Shown piece after piece: positions 1-7,899 of a DNA stretch of 17,997 nt. Both the position numbers and the translations under genes were made by a program. Below the pieces are notes generated by a model. That model was not told the DNA's origin. It searched no databases and saw only the letters and a list, made by a program, of their open reading frames with translations. Source of the stretch: Gammaproteobacteria bacterium (GTDB lineage: Bacteria > Pseudomonadota > Gammaproteobacteria > Chromatiales > Chromatiaceae); assembly GCA_030625445.1 (NCBI GenBank), contig DAOUQU010000007.1:1-17997 (forward strand), in the 5' to 3' direction. The first letter of the stretch is position 1; each line of letters starts with the position of its first letter.

Positions 1-1044
1 CGGCGTGTTGCTCTGATCCGCCGGACGTACATCCGCAAGTACCTGATGCAGGGTGCGGAACAGAAAATCGTGCACCAGGCGGCCTTCACGAAAACGCACT
101 TCATGCTTGGTTGGATGGACATTGACATCCACCAGTACCGGATTGAGTTCCAGGTAAAGCACATAGGCCGGATGACGCCCGTGAAACAGGACATCCCGGT
201 AGGCCTGGCGAATGGCATGTGTCACCAGTTTATCGCGCACCATGCGTCCATTGACAAAAAAGTGCTGCATATCGGCCTGGGAGCGGGAGAATGTGGGCAG
301 CCCGACCCAACCGCGAAGTCGCAATCCCACGGCTTCATGCTCAAAACAGAGCGCATTGTCTACAAAGCCCTGCCCCAGCAGGCTGGCAATGCGCTGATCA
401 TTACCGGCCGCCTGGGAAACAGCAGGCAGTGAAAAAATCTGGCGACGATTATGGGTGAGTGAAAAAGCGACATCGAAACGTGACAGAGCCAAACGTCGCA
501 GCAGTTGATCAATATGCCTGAACTCGGTCTTTTCGGTGCGCATGAATTTACGCCGCGCTGGTGTATTGTAGAAAAGATCCCGCACCTCCAGCGTTGTTCC
601 CTGCGGATGGGCGGCAGGCATTATCTCGCCATCAGAGGTGATCGAGTGAGCCTGATCCTCCCCCCGGGCTTTTGATGTCATGGTGAGTCGCGAAACAGAG
701 GCGATACTGGGGAGTGCCTCACCGCGAAAGCCCATGCTGCTGATACGCTCCAGCTCTTCGAGGCTCTCCAGTTTGCTGGTTGCATGGCGTGACAGCGCCA
801 GTGCCAGGTCATCGCCATGAATACCTGATCCGTTGTCGCGGATCTGCATGCGCTTGATGCCGCCCTGCTCCACGCTGACATCGATCTGTGTAGCGCCGGC
901 ATCGAGGCTGTTTTCAACCAGCTCCTTGATCACCGATGCCGGGCGCTCGACAACCTCGCCGGCCGCAATCTGGTTGACGAGTACCGTTGGCAGTGCATGG
1001 ATTCGACGGGAAGTTACAGATGAGAATTCAGATTCGGATTTCAT
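1..1044 (-). CDS. mutL: DNA mismatch repair protein MutL (partial, C-terminus beyond window)
   Basis: MutL is the GHKL-ATPase matchmaker of methyl-directed mismatch repair, linking MutS at a mismatch to downstream nicking and helicase steps. The 348 visible codons hold the N-terminal ATPase and transducer domains. Seen directly: the QIAAGEVVERPASVIKELVE motif with the catalytic Glu near residue 44, the ATP-lid motif DNGSGI near 70-75, GFRGEALPSIASV, and the GTTLEVRDLFYNTPARRKF and NVHPTKHEVRF motifs. The linker and dimerisation domain lie off the left edge. The frame opens at an ATG at 1044, giving about 12 residues more than E. coli MutL before the conserved core; no convincing Shine-Dalgarno precedes it, so the exact start is less certain. 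It lies 65 nt downstream of the PRPP synthetase-like gene on the same strand. The plus-strand reading frames across it are shadows. Confidence 0.96.
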   Translation of the reverse strand, partial: MKSESEFSSVTSRRIHALPTVLVNQIAAGEVVERPASVIKELVENSLDAGATQIDVSVEQGGIKRMQIRDNGSGIHGDDLALALSRHATSKLESLEELERISSMGFRGEALPSIASVSRLTMTSKARGEDQAHSITSDGEIMPAAHPQGTTLEVRDLFYNTPARRKFMRTEKTEFRHIDQLLRRLALSRFDVAFSLTHNRRQIFSLPAVSQAAGNDQRIASLLGQGFVDNALCFEHEAVGLRLRGWVGLPTFSRSQADMQHFFVNGRMVRDKLVTHAIRQAYRDVLFHGRHPAYVLYLELNPVLVDVNVHPTKHEVRFREGRLVHDFLFRTLHQVLADVRPADQSNTP

Positions 1045-1109
1045 GCACGCATTGTGCCATAAATAGGATGCACTACCACGCCCAACTTTCTGCGAGACTG
1101 CCTGCAGTA

Positions 1110-2030
1110 TCATGCATCTCCGGCAAAAATAGCGGCCAGTGCATTCCCAAGCATTTCGTCAAGATGCACTGCATTACTCTGATGAGAGACGCTATCGCAG
1201 CTCCAGATGTTTTCGACTCCTGCCGCCGCCAATCGCTGCTGTGCATCGCCGACAAACAGGGCATGCGTCACCAGTACTGAAATGGAGGCCGGTGCATGGG
1301 ACTCAAGCTCCCTGGCTGCAACCTCCAGGGTTCTCCCACTACTGGCCACGTCATCCAGCAGCACGATATCCCTCCCCTGATACGAAGCTGGCGGAAGTTT
1401 CACCACCACATCCCTGTCGCCGAAGCGCTGCTTGCTTGCCACGACGTAATCCAGCTTGTCGTATGTTGCAATCGCAGCAACCCACTGTTCTGACTCCTGA
1501 TCAGGACCGACCAGCAGAGGATTTTCGAGCTGAGCGGCGAGAAAATGCGCCATGGGCTGTGTCGCCTTCAGGTTCATTGCAACCCTGGAAGGAATGGCTT
1601 CAGAGAGATGTGAGATACGGTGAAGATGCGCGTCAATGGTCAGCACTTCGGTGAAATATTCGGCGATCAGCTTTCCAATAATGCGCTGACTGACGACATC
1701 TCCCGGCAGGAAAGCCTTGTCCTGGCGCATATAGCAGAGATAGGGTGCAACAAGGGTGCAATGCTCCACCCCCTGCTCCCTGGCGCCGGCCGCAGCCAGT
1801 ATGAGCTCCAGCAGTTTGCCGTTGGGCTGATCAAGGCTGCGGCAGAAGGCTACCTTTGACGGCATATTTTCAGGCAGGCGCAGTCGACTTTCACCATCGG
1901 GAAAGCTGTGTATATCCACCTCGGCATAGGAGAGACCGGCAGCTTTTGCCAGGCGTACAGCGGGCTCCCGGTATTCCGGAAAACCAAGCAGCAATCCGTC
2001 ACTATTCGCCTGGCTATCATAGTAATGCAT
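1110..2030 (-). CDS. Divergent ribose-phosphate pyrophosphokinase (PRPP synthetase-like)
   Basis: This 306-residue protein belongs to the PRPP synthetase/phosphoribosyltransferase-fold family, which transfers pyrophosphate from ATP to ribose 5-phosphate. Seen: an N-terminal SFPDGE motif (42-47), CYMRQDKAFLPGDVVSQR (about 99-116) corresponding to the ATP-binding YxRQDR region, the TIDAHLH metal site (D133, H135), a KQR segment (200-202) like the catalytic flexible loop, and a PRPP loop IVLLDDVASSGRTL around D226-D227. The loop differs from the canonical bacterial VDDxxDTGGT and looks more like archaeal-type enzymes, so I read it as a specialised paralogue rather than the housekeeping prs. The ATG at 2030 has a GGAG six bases upstream. 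It follows the AMP/thymidine phosphorylase gene by 91 nt on the same strand, which suggests shared nucleotide salvage. Family assignment is firm; the physiological substrate is not known from sequence. Confidence 0.85.
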   Translation of the reverse strand: MHYYDSQANSDGLLLGFPEYREPAVRLAKAAGLSYAEVDIHSFPDGESRLRLPENMPSKVAFCRSLDQPNGKLLELILAAAGAREQGVEHCTLVAPYLCYMRQDKAFLPGDVVSQRIIGKLIAEYFTEVLTIDAHLHRISHLSEAIPSRVAMNLKATQPMAHFLAAQLENPLLVGPDQESEQWVAAIATYDKLDYVVASKQRFGDRDVVVKLPPASYQGRDIVLLDDVASSGRTLEVAARELESHAPASISVLVTHALFVGDAQQRLAAAGVENIWSCDSVSHQSNAVHLDEMLGNALAAIFAGDA

Positions 2031-2036
2031 TAATAA

Positions 2037-2040
2037 CTCC
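2037..2040 (-). promoter_or_regulatory. Ribosome binding site of the PRPP synthetase-like gene
   Basis: On the minus strand GGAG lies six bases before the ATG at 2030, supporting that start. Confidence 0.6.
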
Positions 2041-2121
2041 GGGCAGGTAGTTGGGTTACAGTGCGCTCAAAATCATGTTGTAGCTTGATATATCAGTCAT
2101 ATGCGCATCCAGCCCAATCTT

Positions 2122-3651
2122 CTACAACTGTGCAAAAGAACTCTCTATTTGAAATCCATTGTCAATTTCCGCTGCTTCTTTGGCAAAGTTAAAATCTGCC
2201 GGAAATTCAGCATGGATCGTATACAGAGGCTCATCCTGCTGTATAGAATCACCGGGCCTTTTGTGCAGATCAACACCGGCTCCCTTGTCGATCGGGGCGC
2301 CGGCCAGACGTGCAATATGCGCAACCTGCAAGTTGTCGATAGCGGTCAATACACCATCACCGGGCGATGTCACCTGAAATTGCAGGCGGCCGGGAAGCTG
2401 CAAGCTTTGATTTGCTCCCTGGGCCTGAATAATCGCCTGCATCTTCGCCAATGCCCGCCCGGAATCGAGAATATCCCTGGCAATCACATAACCCTGGCCG
2501 CCCCGCACATCGGGATCAAACTCCAGGATACGTCCGGCCAGTCTCAGCGCCTTCTCACGCAGGGGGCGTGGGGCCTCGGGATCATTGTGCAGAACCTGCA
2601 TCACATCACGCACCTCCAGCACCGGCCCGACTCCCCTGCCGATGGGCTGCGCGCCGTCGGTAATCATCACTTCCAGGTGCAGCCCCATCCTGTCGCCGAC
2701 ATATTCAAACAGCTTACGCAGCTGCAATGCGTCTGCCCGGTGGCGCACTTTGGCGGTAGGTCCGAGCGGAATATCGATCAGCAGGTGGGTAACGCCTGCT
2801 GCAACTTTCTTGGAAAGAATTGAGGCGACCAGCTGCCCGGGAGAGTCCATGGAGAGCGGACGCTCAACCGAGATCAGGATATCATCCACCGGCGCCAGTT
2901 TTGCAGTACCACCCCACGCCAGACAGCCGCGCAGCTGCTGGACGATATCGTGTAGTCTGTGGGGATCAAGATCGACGTTTGCCAGCACTTCCATGGTGTC
3001 GGCAGTGCCAGCCGGAGATGTGATGGCGCGGCTGGATGTTTTGGGCATCAGCATGCCGTGAGAAGCGACAATCGGCGTCACCAGCATGGAGGTGCGGTTA
3101 CCCGGAATCCCCCCGATAGAGTGTTTGTCCACGACCAGTGACTCACCCCAGTCGAGGTGATCGCCTGTCTCCACCATTGCTCTGGCGAGACTCAATACTT
3201 CCTCACGCTCAAGACCATGTTGCGAGCAGGAGACCAGAAACGCAGCCATCTCGATCCTTGAATAGCGGTTCTCAACGATATCCCGTGTGATTTCAAGGTA
3301 CTCTTCAAAATCAAGCAGTTCTCCGGCTATCTTGCGATGAACTGCCTTGAGGGAAGCAGGGGGAGTCGCTTGTGCAACGCATACCGGCGTACCATCCGGC
3401 AACGCCAGTTGTGCATAGACCTGTTCACTGAGGCCCAGCTCTCCGGGTTGGGTGATGCTGGCGTCATCAACCACATTGAGTACTGCGATGACCGGCACGC
3501 CGTTCTCTTCTCTGTTCTCATCCCTGTGAATCTCGATCTTGCTCAGCGCCTGAAAACCCTCGCTGCGGTAGGTTTCGCAATCACGATGCAGAAAGGCGAC
3601 ATTCTCCTTGTATGTGTCAATTGCAACACGGCGAAGTTTCAGTGTAGCCAT
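2122..3651 (-). CDS. Long-form AMP phosphorylase / thymidine phosphorylase family protein
   Basis: A nucleoside or nucleotide phosphorylase of the class of E. coli DeoA, but of the longer archaeal type (about 509 residues against about 440 for DeoA). Roughly 85 extra N-terminal residues precede the glycosyltransferase-type helical domain, as in archaeal AMP phosphorylase. The phosphate and ribose binding region reads DKHSIGGIPGNRTSMLVTPI then MPKTSSRAITSPAGTADTME. This matches the AMP phosphorylase pattern rather than the KHSTGG...SGRGLGHTGGT of true DeoA. A C-terminal alpha/beta domain ends the protein. In archaea the family converts NMP plus phosphate to base plus ribose 1,5-bisphosphate; bacterial members are often labelled putative thymidine phosphorylase, and the substrate here is unresolved. 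Possible starts lie at 3657 (GTG), 3654 and 3651 (ATG). I chose 3651 because GGAG sits five bases upstream. It begins 25 nt after the amidase stop and precedes the PRPP synthetase homologue. Confidence 0.88.
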   Translation of the reverse strand: MATLKLRRVAIDTYKENVAFLHRDCETYRSEGFQALSKIEIHRDENREENGVPVIAVLNVVDDASITQPGELGLSEQVYAQLALPDGTPVCVAQATPPASLKAVHRKIAGELLDFEEYLEITRDIVENRYSRIEMAAFLVSCSQHGLEREEVLSLARAMVETGDHLDWGESLVVDKHSIGGIPGNRTSMLVTPIVASHGMLMPKTSSRAITSPAGTADTMEVLANVDLDPHRLHDIVQQLRGCLAWGGTAKLAPVDDILISVERPLSMDSPGQLVASILSKKVAAGVTHLLIDIPLGPTAKVRHRADALQLRKLFEYVGDRMGLHLEVMITDGAQPIGRGVGPVLEVRDVMQVLHNDPEAPRPLREKALRLAGRILEFDPDVRGGQGYVIARDILDSGRALAKMQAIIQAQGANQSLQLPGRLQFQVTSPGDGVLTAIDNLQVAHIARLAGAPIDKGAGVDLHKRPGDSIQQDEPLYTIHAEFPADFNFAKEAAEIDNGFQIESSFAQL

Positions 3652-3656
3652 CATCA

Positions 3657-3660
3657 CTCC
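3657..3660 (-). promoter_or_regulatory. Ribosome binding site deciding the phosphorylase start
   Basis: Minus-strand GGAG lies five bases before the ATG at 3651. The overlapping GTG at 3657 would be too close to use it, which favours 3651 (or 3654). Confidence 0.5.
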
Positions 3661-3676
3661 ATTTAGCTGATCCGGA

Positions 3677-5116
3677 TCAACTCTCGGCAGGAATCTTCAA
3701 AACCTGACCTGCGCGAATATCATTCTGACCAAGCTGGTTGAGATCTTTCAGGCGTGAAAGGCTTACCTGGTAACGCTGTGCAATTTCAGAAAGCGTATCT
3801 CCCGGCTCTATCACATATTGCCTTCCCCGGATTTTTCGTTTGTGACGCATTGCCAGCCAGCTGTCCGGAGGCGGCGCCTGATGAAAATGGCGGCGGATTC
3901 CTGCAAGAATAGCCTGTGCAAATTTCTCCTGGTGCTCCTGGTCACGCAGTCTTTTCTCCTCCATGGGATTGGAGATAAAAGCTACTTCCACCAGCATCGA
4001 TGGAATATCCGGTGATTTCAAAACCGCAAAACCCGCTTTTTGAACTTCTCTAAAATGCACTTTTCCGGCTTTGCGCAGGTTTCTGACTGTCATCTGCGCC
4101 ACCTCGTGACTCACCTGCCTGGTGGCCGCCTGGGAGAGATCCAGCAGCACGGAAGCCAGTACATCATCCTTGTCATCGAGGCTGACACCGCCAACCAGAT
4201 CAGCCTGGTTTTCCCGCTTTGCCAACCAGTGGGCAGCCTCACTGGAGGCCCCTTTGTTCGACAGCACATAGACAGATGAACCACTGGCTGACGAATCAGG
4301 GAAAGCATCCGCGTGAATAGAGACAAAGAAATCCGCATGATGCTTGCGCGCTATCTCCATACGTTTACGCAAGGGTATATAGTAGTCTGACTTGCGCACC
4401 AGCACGCCGCGCATGCCCCCCTCCTTGTCCAGCAGCTTTTTCAGATTTTTGGCGATCTCCAGCACCACATCTTTTTCATAAGTCCCGTTGTTGCCCTTGG
4501 CGCCGGAGTCCTCACCACCATGTCCGGCGTCAATGGCAATGACAAGGTCCCGTCCACGCATTTTTTTTGTGGCTGCAGGCGGCACAGGCTGCTCCTGTTT
4601 CACCGCTTTCGTCTCTTTTTTTACCAGAATCTGCTTGCTGACCTTCGCAGCTGGAGTCTGCTTCTGATGACTCTTTCGTGTTTGTTTCTTCGCCGCTTTT
4701 GGTTTGTATGGTTTGTCGCCTCGTTCCCGCTCATAGAGATCCAGTACCAGGCGATAACCGTAACGCCCCCCCGGGTCGAGTTGGAAACTCTTGACCTTGA
4801 CGGCTTTTTTGAGTTTGAAGCGAATCTCGACACTCTTTGTATTCAGGGGGTTCGTTGCGATAGATGAAATGACTTTATGCTTGTTGAAGGCCGGAATCTC
4901 CGCTTTGAGTCGACTCTGAGAGATCAGCAATTTTAGCGAGAAGGAGTTGGAAGCCCGGGTGACCTTGTACTTCACTGGCTCGGAGAGATCGAATACCAGT
5001 CGGGTGCGTTCAGGTGCTGTCCAGCTGCGCACGCCATTGATGGTGGCGCCCGCAACAACACTCTCACTCAGGAGAGAATAAAAGAGCAAGCTAAACAGTA
5101 GAAGTAACTTTTTCAT
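3677..5116 (-). CDS. amiB: Periplasmic N-acetylmuramoyl-L-alanine amidase (AMIN, Amidase_3, LysM)
   Basis: This zinc amidase cleaves the MurNAc-L-Ala bond to split septal peptidoglycan during cell separation. Order in the 479-residue product: a Lys-rich start and hydrophobic Sec signal (about 1-23), an AMIN targeting domain (about 24-125), a Lys/Gln-rich linker, the Amidase_3 domain (about 193-410), and one C-terminal LysM (VIEPGDTLSEIAQRYQVS onward). Zinc and catalytic residues are visible in DAGHGGEDSG, TYEKDV, SIHAD and MLVEVAFISN. An extra helix segment with VLLDLSQAATR resembles the autoinhibitory insertion of AmiB/AmiC, implying activation by an EnvC/NlpD-type LytM factor. I chose the ATG at 5116 over a GTG five codons upstream because a GGCGGA stretch lies just before it and the signal peptide starts cleanly there. 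The symbol amiB rests on the linkage to mutL; AmiC is the alternative name. The usual tsaE neighbour is absent. Confidence 0.93.
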   Translation of the reverse strand: MKKLLLLFSLLFYSLLSESVVAGATINGVRSWTAPERTRLVFDLSEPVKYKVTRASNSFSLKLLISQSRLKAEIPAFNKHKVISSIATNPLNTKSVEIRFKLKKAVKVKSFQLDPGGRYGYRLVLDLYERERGDKPYKPKAAKKQTRKSHQKQTPAAKVSKQILVKKETKAVKQEQPVPPAATKKMRGRDLVIAIDAGHGGEDSGAKGNNGTYEKDVVLEIAKNLKKLLDKEGGMRGVLVRKSDYYIPLRKRMEIARKHHADFFVSIHADAFPDSSASGSSVYVLSNKGASSEAAHWLAKRENQADLVGGVSLDDKDDVLASVLLDLSQAATRQVSHEVAQMTVRNLRKAGKVHFREVQKAGFAVLKSPDIPSMLVEVAFISNPMEEKRLRDQEHQEKFAQAILAGIRRHFHQAPPPDSWLAMRHKRKIRGRQYVIEPGDTLSEIAQRYQVSLSRLKDLNQLGQNDIRAGQVLKIPAES

Positions 5117-5194
5117 TGATCCGCCACCCACTCAGAACTCATTTTTCAGATTTTACAAACTTGAAGTGGAATTTCTCTATATATATCTAGTATA

Positions 5195-5235
5195 TAAAGT
5201 ATATTCCTAGTGTCTACTTAAAACAATATACTTTA
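5195..5235. repeat. Perfect 11-bp inverted repeat, possible operator
   Basis: TAAAGTATATT at 5195-5205 is exactly the reverse complement of AATATACTTTA at 5225-5235, separated by 19 nt. The arms overlap the -10 and -35 positions of the candidate amiB promoter. A dimeric regulator site or a cruciform is possible; the AT-rich composition raises the chance of coincidence. Confidence 0.55.
5198..5226 (-). promoter_or_regulatory. Candidate sigma70 promoter for amiB
   Basis: On the minus strand TTGTTT (5226-5221) is followed 17 nt later by TATACT (5203-5198), a five-of-six match to the -10 consensus. It lies about 80 nt before the amiB start. Judged by motif only. Confidence 0.4.
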
Positions 5236-5348
5236 AGAAAAATCATAAAGCTCACGAATACCATGAAGTTTTGTAATTATAGCCTATCTTCTCACCGATT
5301 GTGAGTCCTGTTCGATTATTCCGGGCAGACACTCCGCTCACAAGTTTA

Positions 5349-5357
5349 TGGTAAAAT
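5349..5357 (+). promoter_or_regulatory. Candidate extended -10 promoter for the MotA-like cluster
   Basis: TGGTAAAAT forms an extended -10 (TGn plus a five-of-six TATAAT match) about 43 nt before the TTG start at 5401. The -35 region is poor, as is usual for extended -10 promoters. Judged by motif only. Confidence 0.3.
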
Positions 5358-5389
5358 GTTGGCCAATTAATTCCTGCCTTTATCATCCC

Positions 5390-5393
5390 GGAG
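5390..5393 (+). promoter_or_regulatory. Ribosome binding site supporting a TTG start
   Basis: GGAG lies seven bases before the TTG at 5401 and supports that unusual start codon. Confidence 0.5.
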
Positions 5394-5400
5394 TATCATC

Positions 5401-6342
5401 TTGGAGCTCATACAGTTTCGTCGTGTCTACAGCCGCTCAGTACTGCTGCAAATGCTGCTGTCCGGCATCGTTGTCGTCTCATTGATTGCATGGCAATACG
5501 GAAAAATCAAGGATATCTATTTGACCAACCAGCTTTCCGATGTGGGCATCATTATCAACAGCCTCATCCTGGTGCTCTTCTTTCTCGGTATATTCCGCAT
5601 CATCATCGCCCTGTTCGGCTATGCGCGTGAAGAGAGAGCGCTCAATACCTTCATAGAAAACATGCAGGAAGATCCGGACAATCCGTTGCAGGAGATGAGC
5701 GCCAGGAGAATGATCAGCACCCGCTACCTGATGATGCAGCGCCTCTATGAGAGCCGCACCCCGATCAATCACGGCGCCCTGGCATCAACACTGGTCGCCA
5801 ACGAAAGCACCAAGATCAATCTTCCGAGATACATCAACAACGTCCTCATACTGACCGGTGTTTTCGGCACCATCGTCTCGCTCTCCATCGCGTTGATCGG
5901 TGCATCCAGCATGTTTGAGGGCAGTGTTGACTCCAGCGGCATGGGACTTGTCATCCACGGAATGTCAACGGCGCTGTCAACCACCATGACGGCAATTGCC
6001 TGTTATCTCTACTTCGGTTACTTCTATCTCAAATTGACCAATGTGCAGACAAACCTGGTCAGCGGCATTGAACAGGTCACAACGGCTTACCTGTCGCCAA
6101 AATTCCAGGTCACCAATGAAAACATCGTTTATGAACTCACCAGCCTGCTGCGCCTGCTGCAGGAGTTGACCAAAAAGATGGATCACTCCCAGAAACAGTT
6201 TGGCGCCATGGAACACGCCATGGCTCAGGCTGTTATCAGCTTTAAAACCCAGACAGACGCATTCCCGCCGCACATGGAGGAGTTGAAAACCATTCTGCGC
6301 CACGGATTCCGCATCGAGCACGAGAAAGAGAGCGATGAGTGA
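5401..6342 (+). CDS. MotA/TolQ/ExbB-like proton channel protein
   Basis: A 313-residue inner-membrane protein with the MotA/TolQ/ExbB layout. There are two hydrophobic helices near the N-terminus (about 13-33 and 46-69), a cytoplasmic loop of about 75 residues, a second helix pair (about 145-168 and 184-208), and a cytoplasmic tail of about 100 residues. Helix 3 carries LILTGVFGTIVSLSIALI, which resembles the GLLGTVxGM signature of the family; helix 4 carries STALSTTMTAIACYLYF, like the small/Thr-rich pore helix of ExbB/TolQ. In known members a pentamer surrounds a dimer of the MotB/ExbD partner and couples ion flow to movement. Translation starts at TTG with a good ribosome site. The stop overlaps the start of the next gene by 8 nt, so the two are almost certainly co-expressed. 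It is not a clear TolQ, ExbB or flagellar MotA, and no tolR/exbD/tolA or flagellar gene is nearby. The output of the complex is unknown. Confidence 0.8.
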   Translation: MELIQFRRVYSRSVLLQMLLSGIVVVSLIAWQYGKIKDIYLTNQLSDVGIIINSLILVLFFLGIFRIIIALFGYAREERALNTFIENMQEDPDNPLQEMSARRMISTRYLMMQRLYESRTPINHGALASTLVANESTKINLPRYINNVLILTGVFGTIVSLSIALIGASSMFEGSVDSSGMGLVIHGMSTALSTTMTAIACYLYFGYFYLKLTNVQTNLVSGIEQVTTAYLSPKFQVTNENIVYELTSLLRLLQELTKKMDHSQKQFGAMEHAMAQAVISFKTQTDAFPPHMEELKTILRHGFRIEHEKESDE

Positions 6343-7891
6343 CGGATTTGTCGATCTCCGCCTGAACAGGGAGAGCAGCGAGCATAACGAGAGCTTCTGG
6401 CCTTCGTTTACAGACATCATGACAGTGATCGTGATGATCTTCCTGCTTGCGATGATCGTCCTGATTACGCGCAATACGGATCTTGTCAGGCAGTTGACAG
6501 AAACACTGGCTGCAGAACGTCTGGCAACCGCAGAGGCCACAGAATCTGCGAAAATCAAGAACGTGCTTGCCAAAAAGCTTGAGGAAAACGTCACAAAAGT
6601 CGTCTCTCTGCAGCAGATTCTTGAAGTGCTCAGAGAAAAAAGCCGTCAGCAACAGCTCGATATCACACAGCTTGATCTTAAAAAGAGCAATCTGCAGGCG
6701 ACGCAGGAAAAACTGCAACAGGAGCTCGAGCAATCGACTTCAGCACACCAACTCAGCAGCGAAAAAAACAGGGATCTTGAAGAGCAGCTCAGGTCGAGAC
6801 AGGAACAGCTTGATAGCGTACAACAGAATCTACAGCAGCTGGAAGAGCAGAAAAGCACGCTGCTGGCAGAGCAGCAACGCCGACAGAGCGAACTCGAGGA
6901 GTTGATACTGGTCCGGAAAAAAACAGATTCGCAGCTCGATGAGACCCGTACACAGCTGCAACAGAGAGTGGGTTCCCTGGATGAAGCACACAAGAAAATC
7001 GCAACTGTAAGCGCCGAGCTGGTTGAAACCAGTGATGCATTGAAAAGCAGCCGTTCAGAAGTATCACAACTCACATCTGCAACTGAAGAGAGTCAACAGC
7101 AGATCTCTCAGCTTCAGCAGCACAAAGAGAAACTCGCAGCTGATCATCGTCTCTCGAAACAGGAGCTTGAAAAAGTCCGGCAGCAGCATCAGCAATCTCT
7201 CGAGACAATCCGTGAAATCCAGCAAAAACTGGGGATTTCCACCGAACAGCTGAGTGCAGCACAGCAGCTGACGTCACAACATGAATCGACGGCAACACAG
7301 CATCTTGCTTCTATCGACTCACTCACCGATGAACGCACTCAACTGGAGCAGGAGACCGCCCGCCTCAACCAGCTGCTCGCAAAGCTCAATGACACTGTCA
7401 GCGCCATGCAGGAGAAGCTCGCAGGAAGCGAGAATGAACTGAGTGGGAAGCGCACCCTGGCGGAGAGCCTGCAGCAGAAGAATGAGAGCATCACCGCCAA
7501 TATTGCAGCACTGCGGCAGACATTGAGTAGTTCACAGGAGGATCTGTCAGGCCTGGAGGATGACTACTCAGATCTCAGAGTCAAATATGACAAGCTCGTC
7601 AAACCTGCGCGCAGCAGCAAGAACAAACATGTTGTCGACTTCCGCTATACCAGCCAGCTTGGTGATGACAGGTTTATCGTCAAACGCCCTGGCGATAGTG
7701 AGTTTTCACCTCCCATGACACTTGAAGCTGCCGAGAGACTGCTGCAATCCATCGTCGTCGACCACTGCAAGGATCTCTATGTCAGAATCGTTTTTCCACA
7801 GCGTGAGCCCCTCTCCCATCAAAAAGCATGGGCATTGACATCCCGGTTGCACAAGTATGACTATTATCATCGCTCGACGCCTTGCAAATAA
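6335..7891 (+). CDS. MotB/ExbD-like single-pass protein with very long coiled coil
   Basis: This 518-residue protein starts with a short cytoplasmic segment, then WPSFTDIMTVIVMIFLLAM (about 22-40). Asp27 at the start of this helix matches the ion-carrying Asp of MotB/ExbD/TolR. Almost everything from about 47 to 425 is Gln/Glu/Leu/Ser-rich heptad-like coiled coil with few aromatics and almost no Pro or Gly. A compact domain of about 90 residues follows (from HVVDFRY near 431) and contains LYVRIVFPQREPLSHQKAWA. I see no OmpA-type peptidoglycan-binding motif; the end might be a diverged TolR/ExbD-like fold, but that is a guess. By MotB topology the coil is periplasmic. The gene overlaps the MotA-like gene by 8 nt and is followed 8 nt later by the receiver-like gene. 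The pairing with a MotA-like protein and the membrane Asp make a stator-type role likely; the function is not known. Cys-rich minus-strand frames here are artefacts of Gln/Ser-rich codons. Confidence 0.78.
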   Translation: MSDGFVDLRLNRESSEHNESFWPSFTDIMTVIVMIFLLAMIVLITRNTDLVRQLTETLAAERLATAEATESAKIKNVLAKKLEENVTKVVSLQQILEVLREKSRQQQLDITQLDLKKSNLQATQEKLQQELEQSTSAHQLSSEKNRDLEEQLRSRQEQLDSVQQNLQQLEEQKSTLLAEQQRRQSELEELILVRKKTDSQLDETRTQLQQRVGSLDEAHKKIATVSAELVETSDALKSSRSEVSQLTSATEESQQQISQLQQHKEKLAADHRLSKQELEKVRQQHQQSLETIREIQQKLGISTEQLSAAQQLTSQHESTATQHLASIDSLTDERTQLEQETARLNQLLAKLNDTVSAMQEKLAGSENELSGKRTLAESLQQKNESITANIAALRQTLSSSQEDLSGLEDDYSDLRVKYDKLVKPARSSKNKHVVDFRYTSQLGDDRFIVKRPGDSEFSPPMTLEAAERLLQSIVVDHCKDLYVRIVFPQREPLSHQKAWALTSRLHKYDYYHRSTPCK

Positions 7892-7899
7892 GCTCCAGG

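Larger units (their letters stand above)
5117..5400. other. AT-rich divergent intergenic region
   Basis: This 284-nt non-coding stretch lies between amiB and the divergent MotA-like cluster. It holds a strongly AT-rich core (about 5171-5240), a perfect 11-bp inverted repeat, candidate promoters in both directions, and a small dyad CTCAC-CGATT-GTGAG at 5291-5305. I see no credible reading frame in it. Confidence 0.75.

Noticed and set aside
46..432. Plus-strand frame of 128 codons at the left edge
   Set aside because: It lies inside mutL, whose minus-strand translation shows all MutL motifs.
1139..1654. Plus-strand frame of 171 codons
   Set aside because: It is antisense to the PRPP synthetase-like gene and has no domain pattern.
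2086..2095. TGATATATCA palindrome between the phosphorylase and PRPP synthetase-like genes
   Set aside because: At 10 bp and AT-rich it is too likely by chance to claim as a site.
5977..6733. Minus-strand frames (205 and 163 codons) over the MotA/MotB-like gene junction
   Set aside because: They oppose two genes with clear membrane and coiled-coil signatures and show no recognisable domain themselves.
6646..7074. Cys/Ser-rich minus-strand frame of 142 codons
   Set aside because: It arises from the complement of Gln/Glu/Leu-rich coiled-coil codons; the Cys richness is an artefact.
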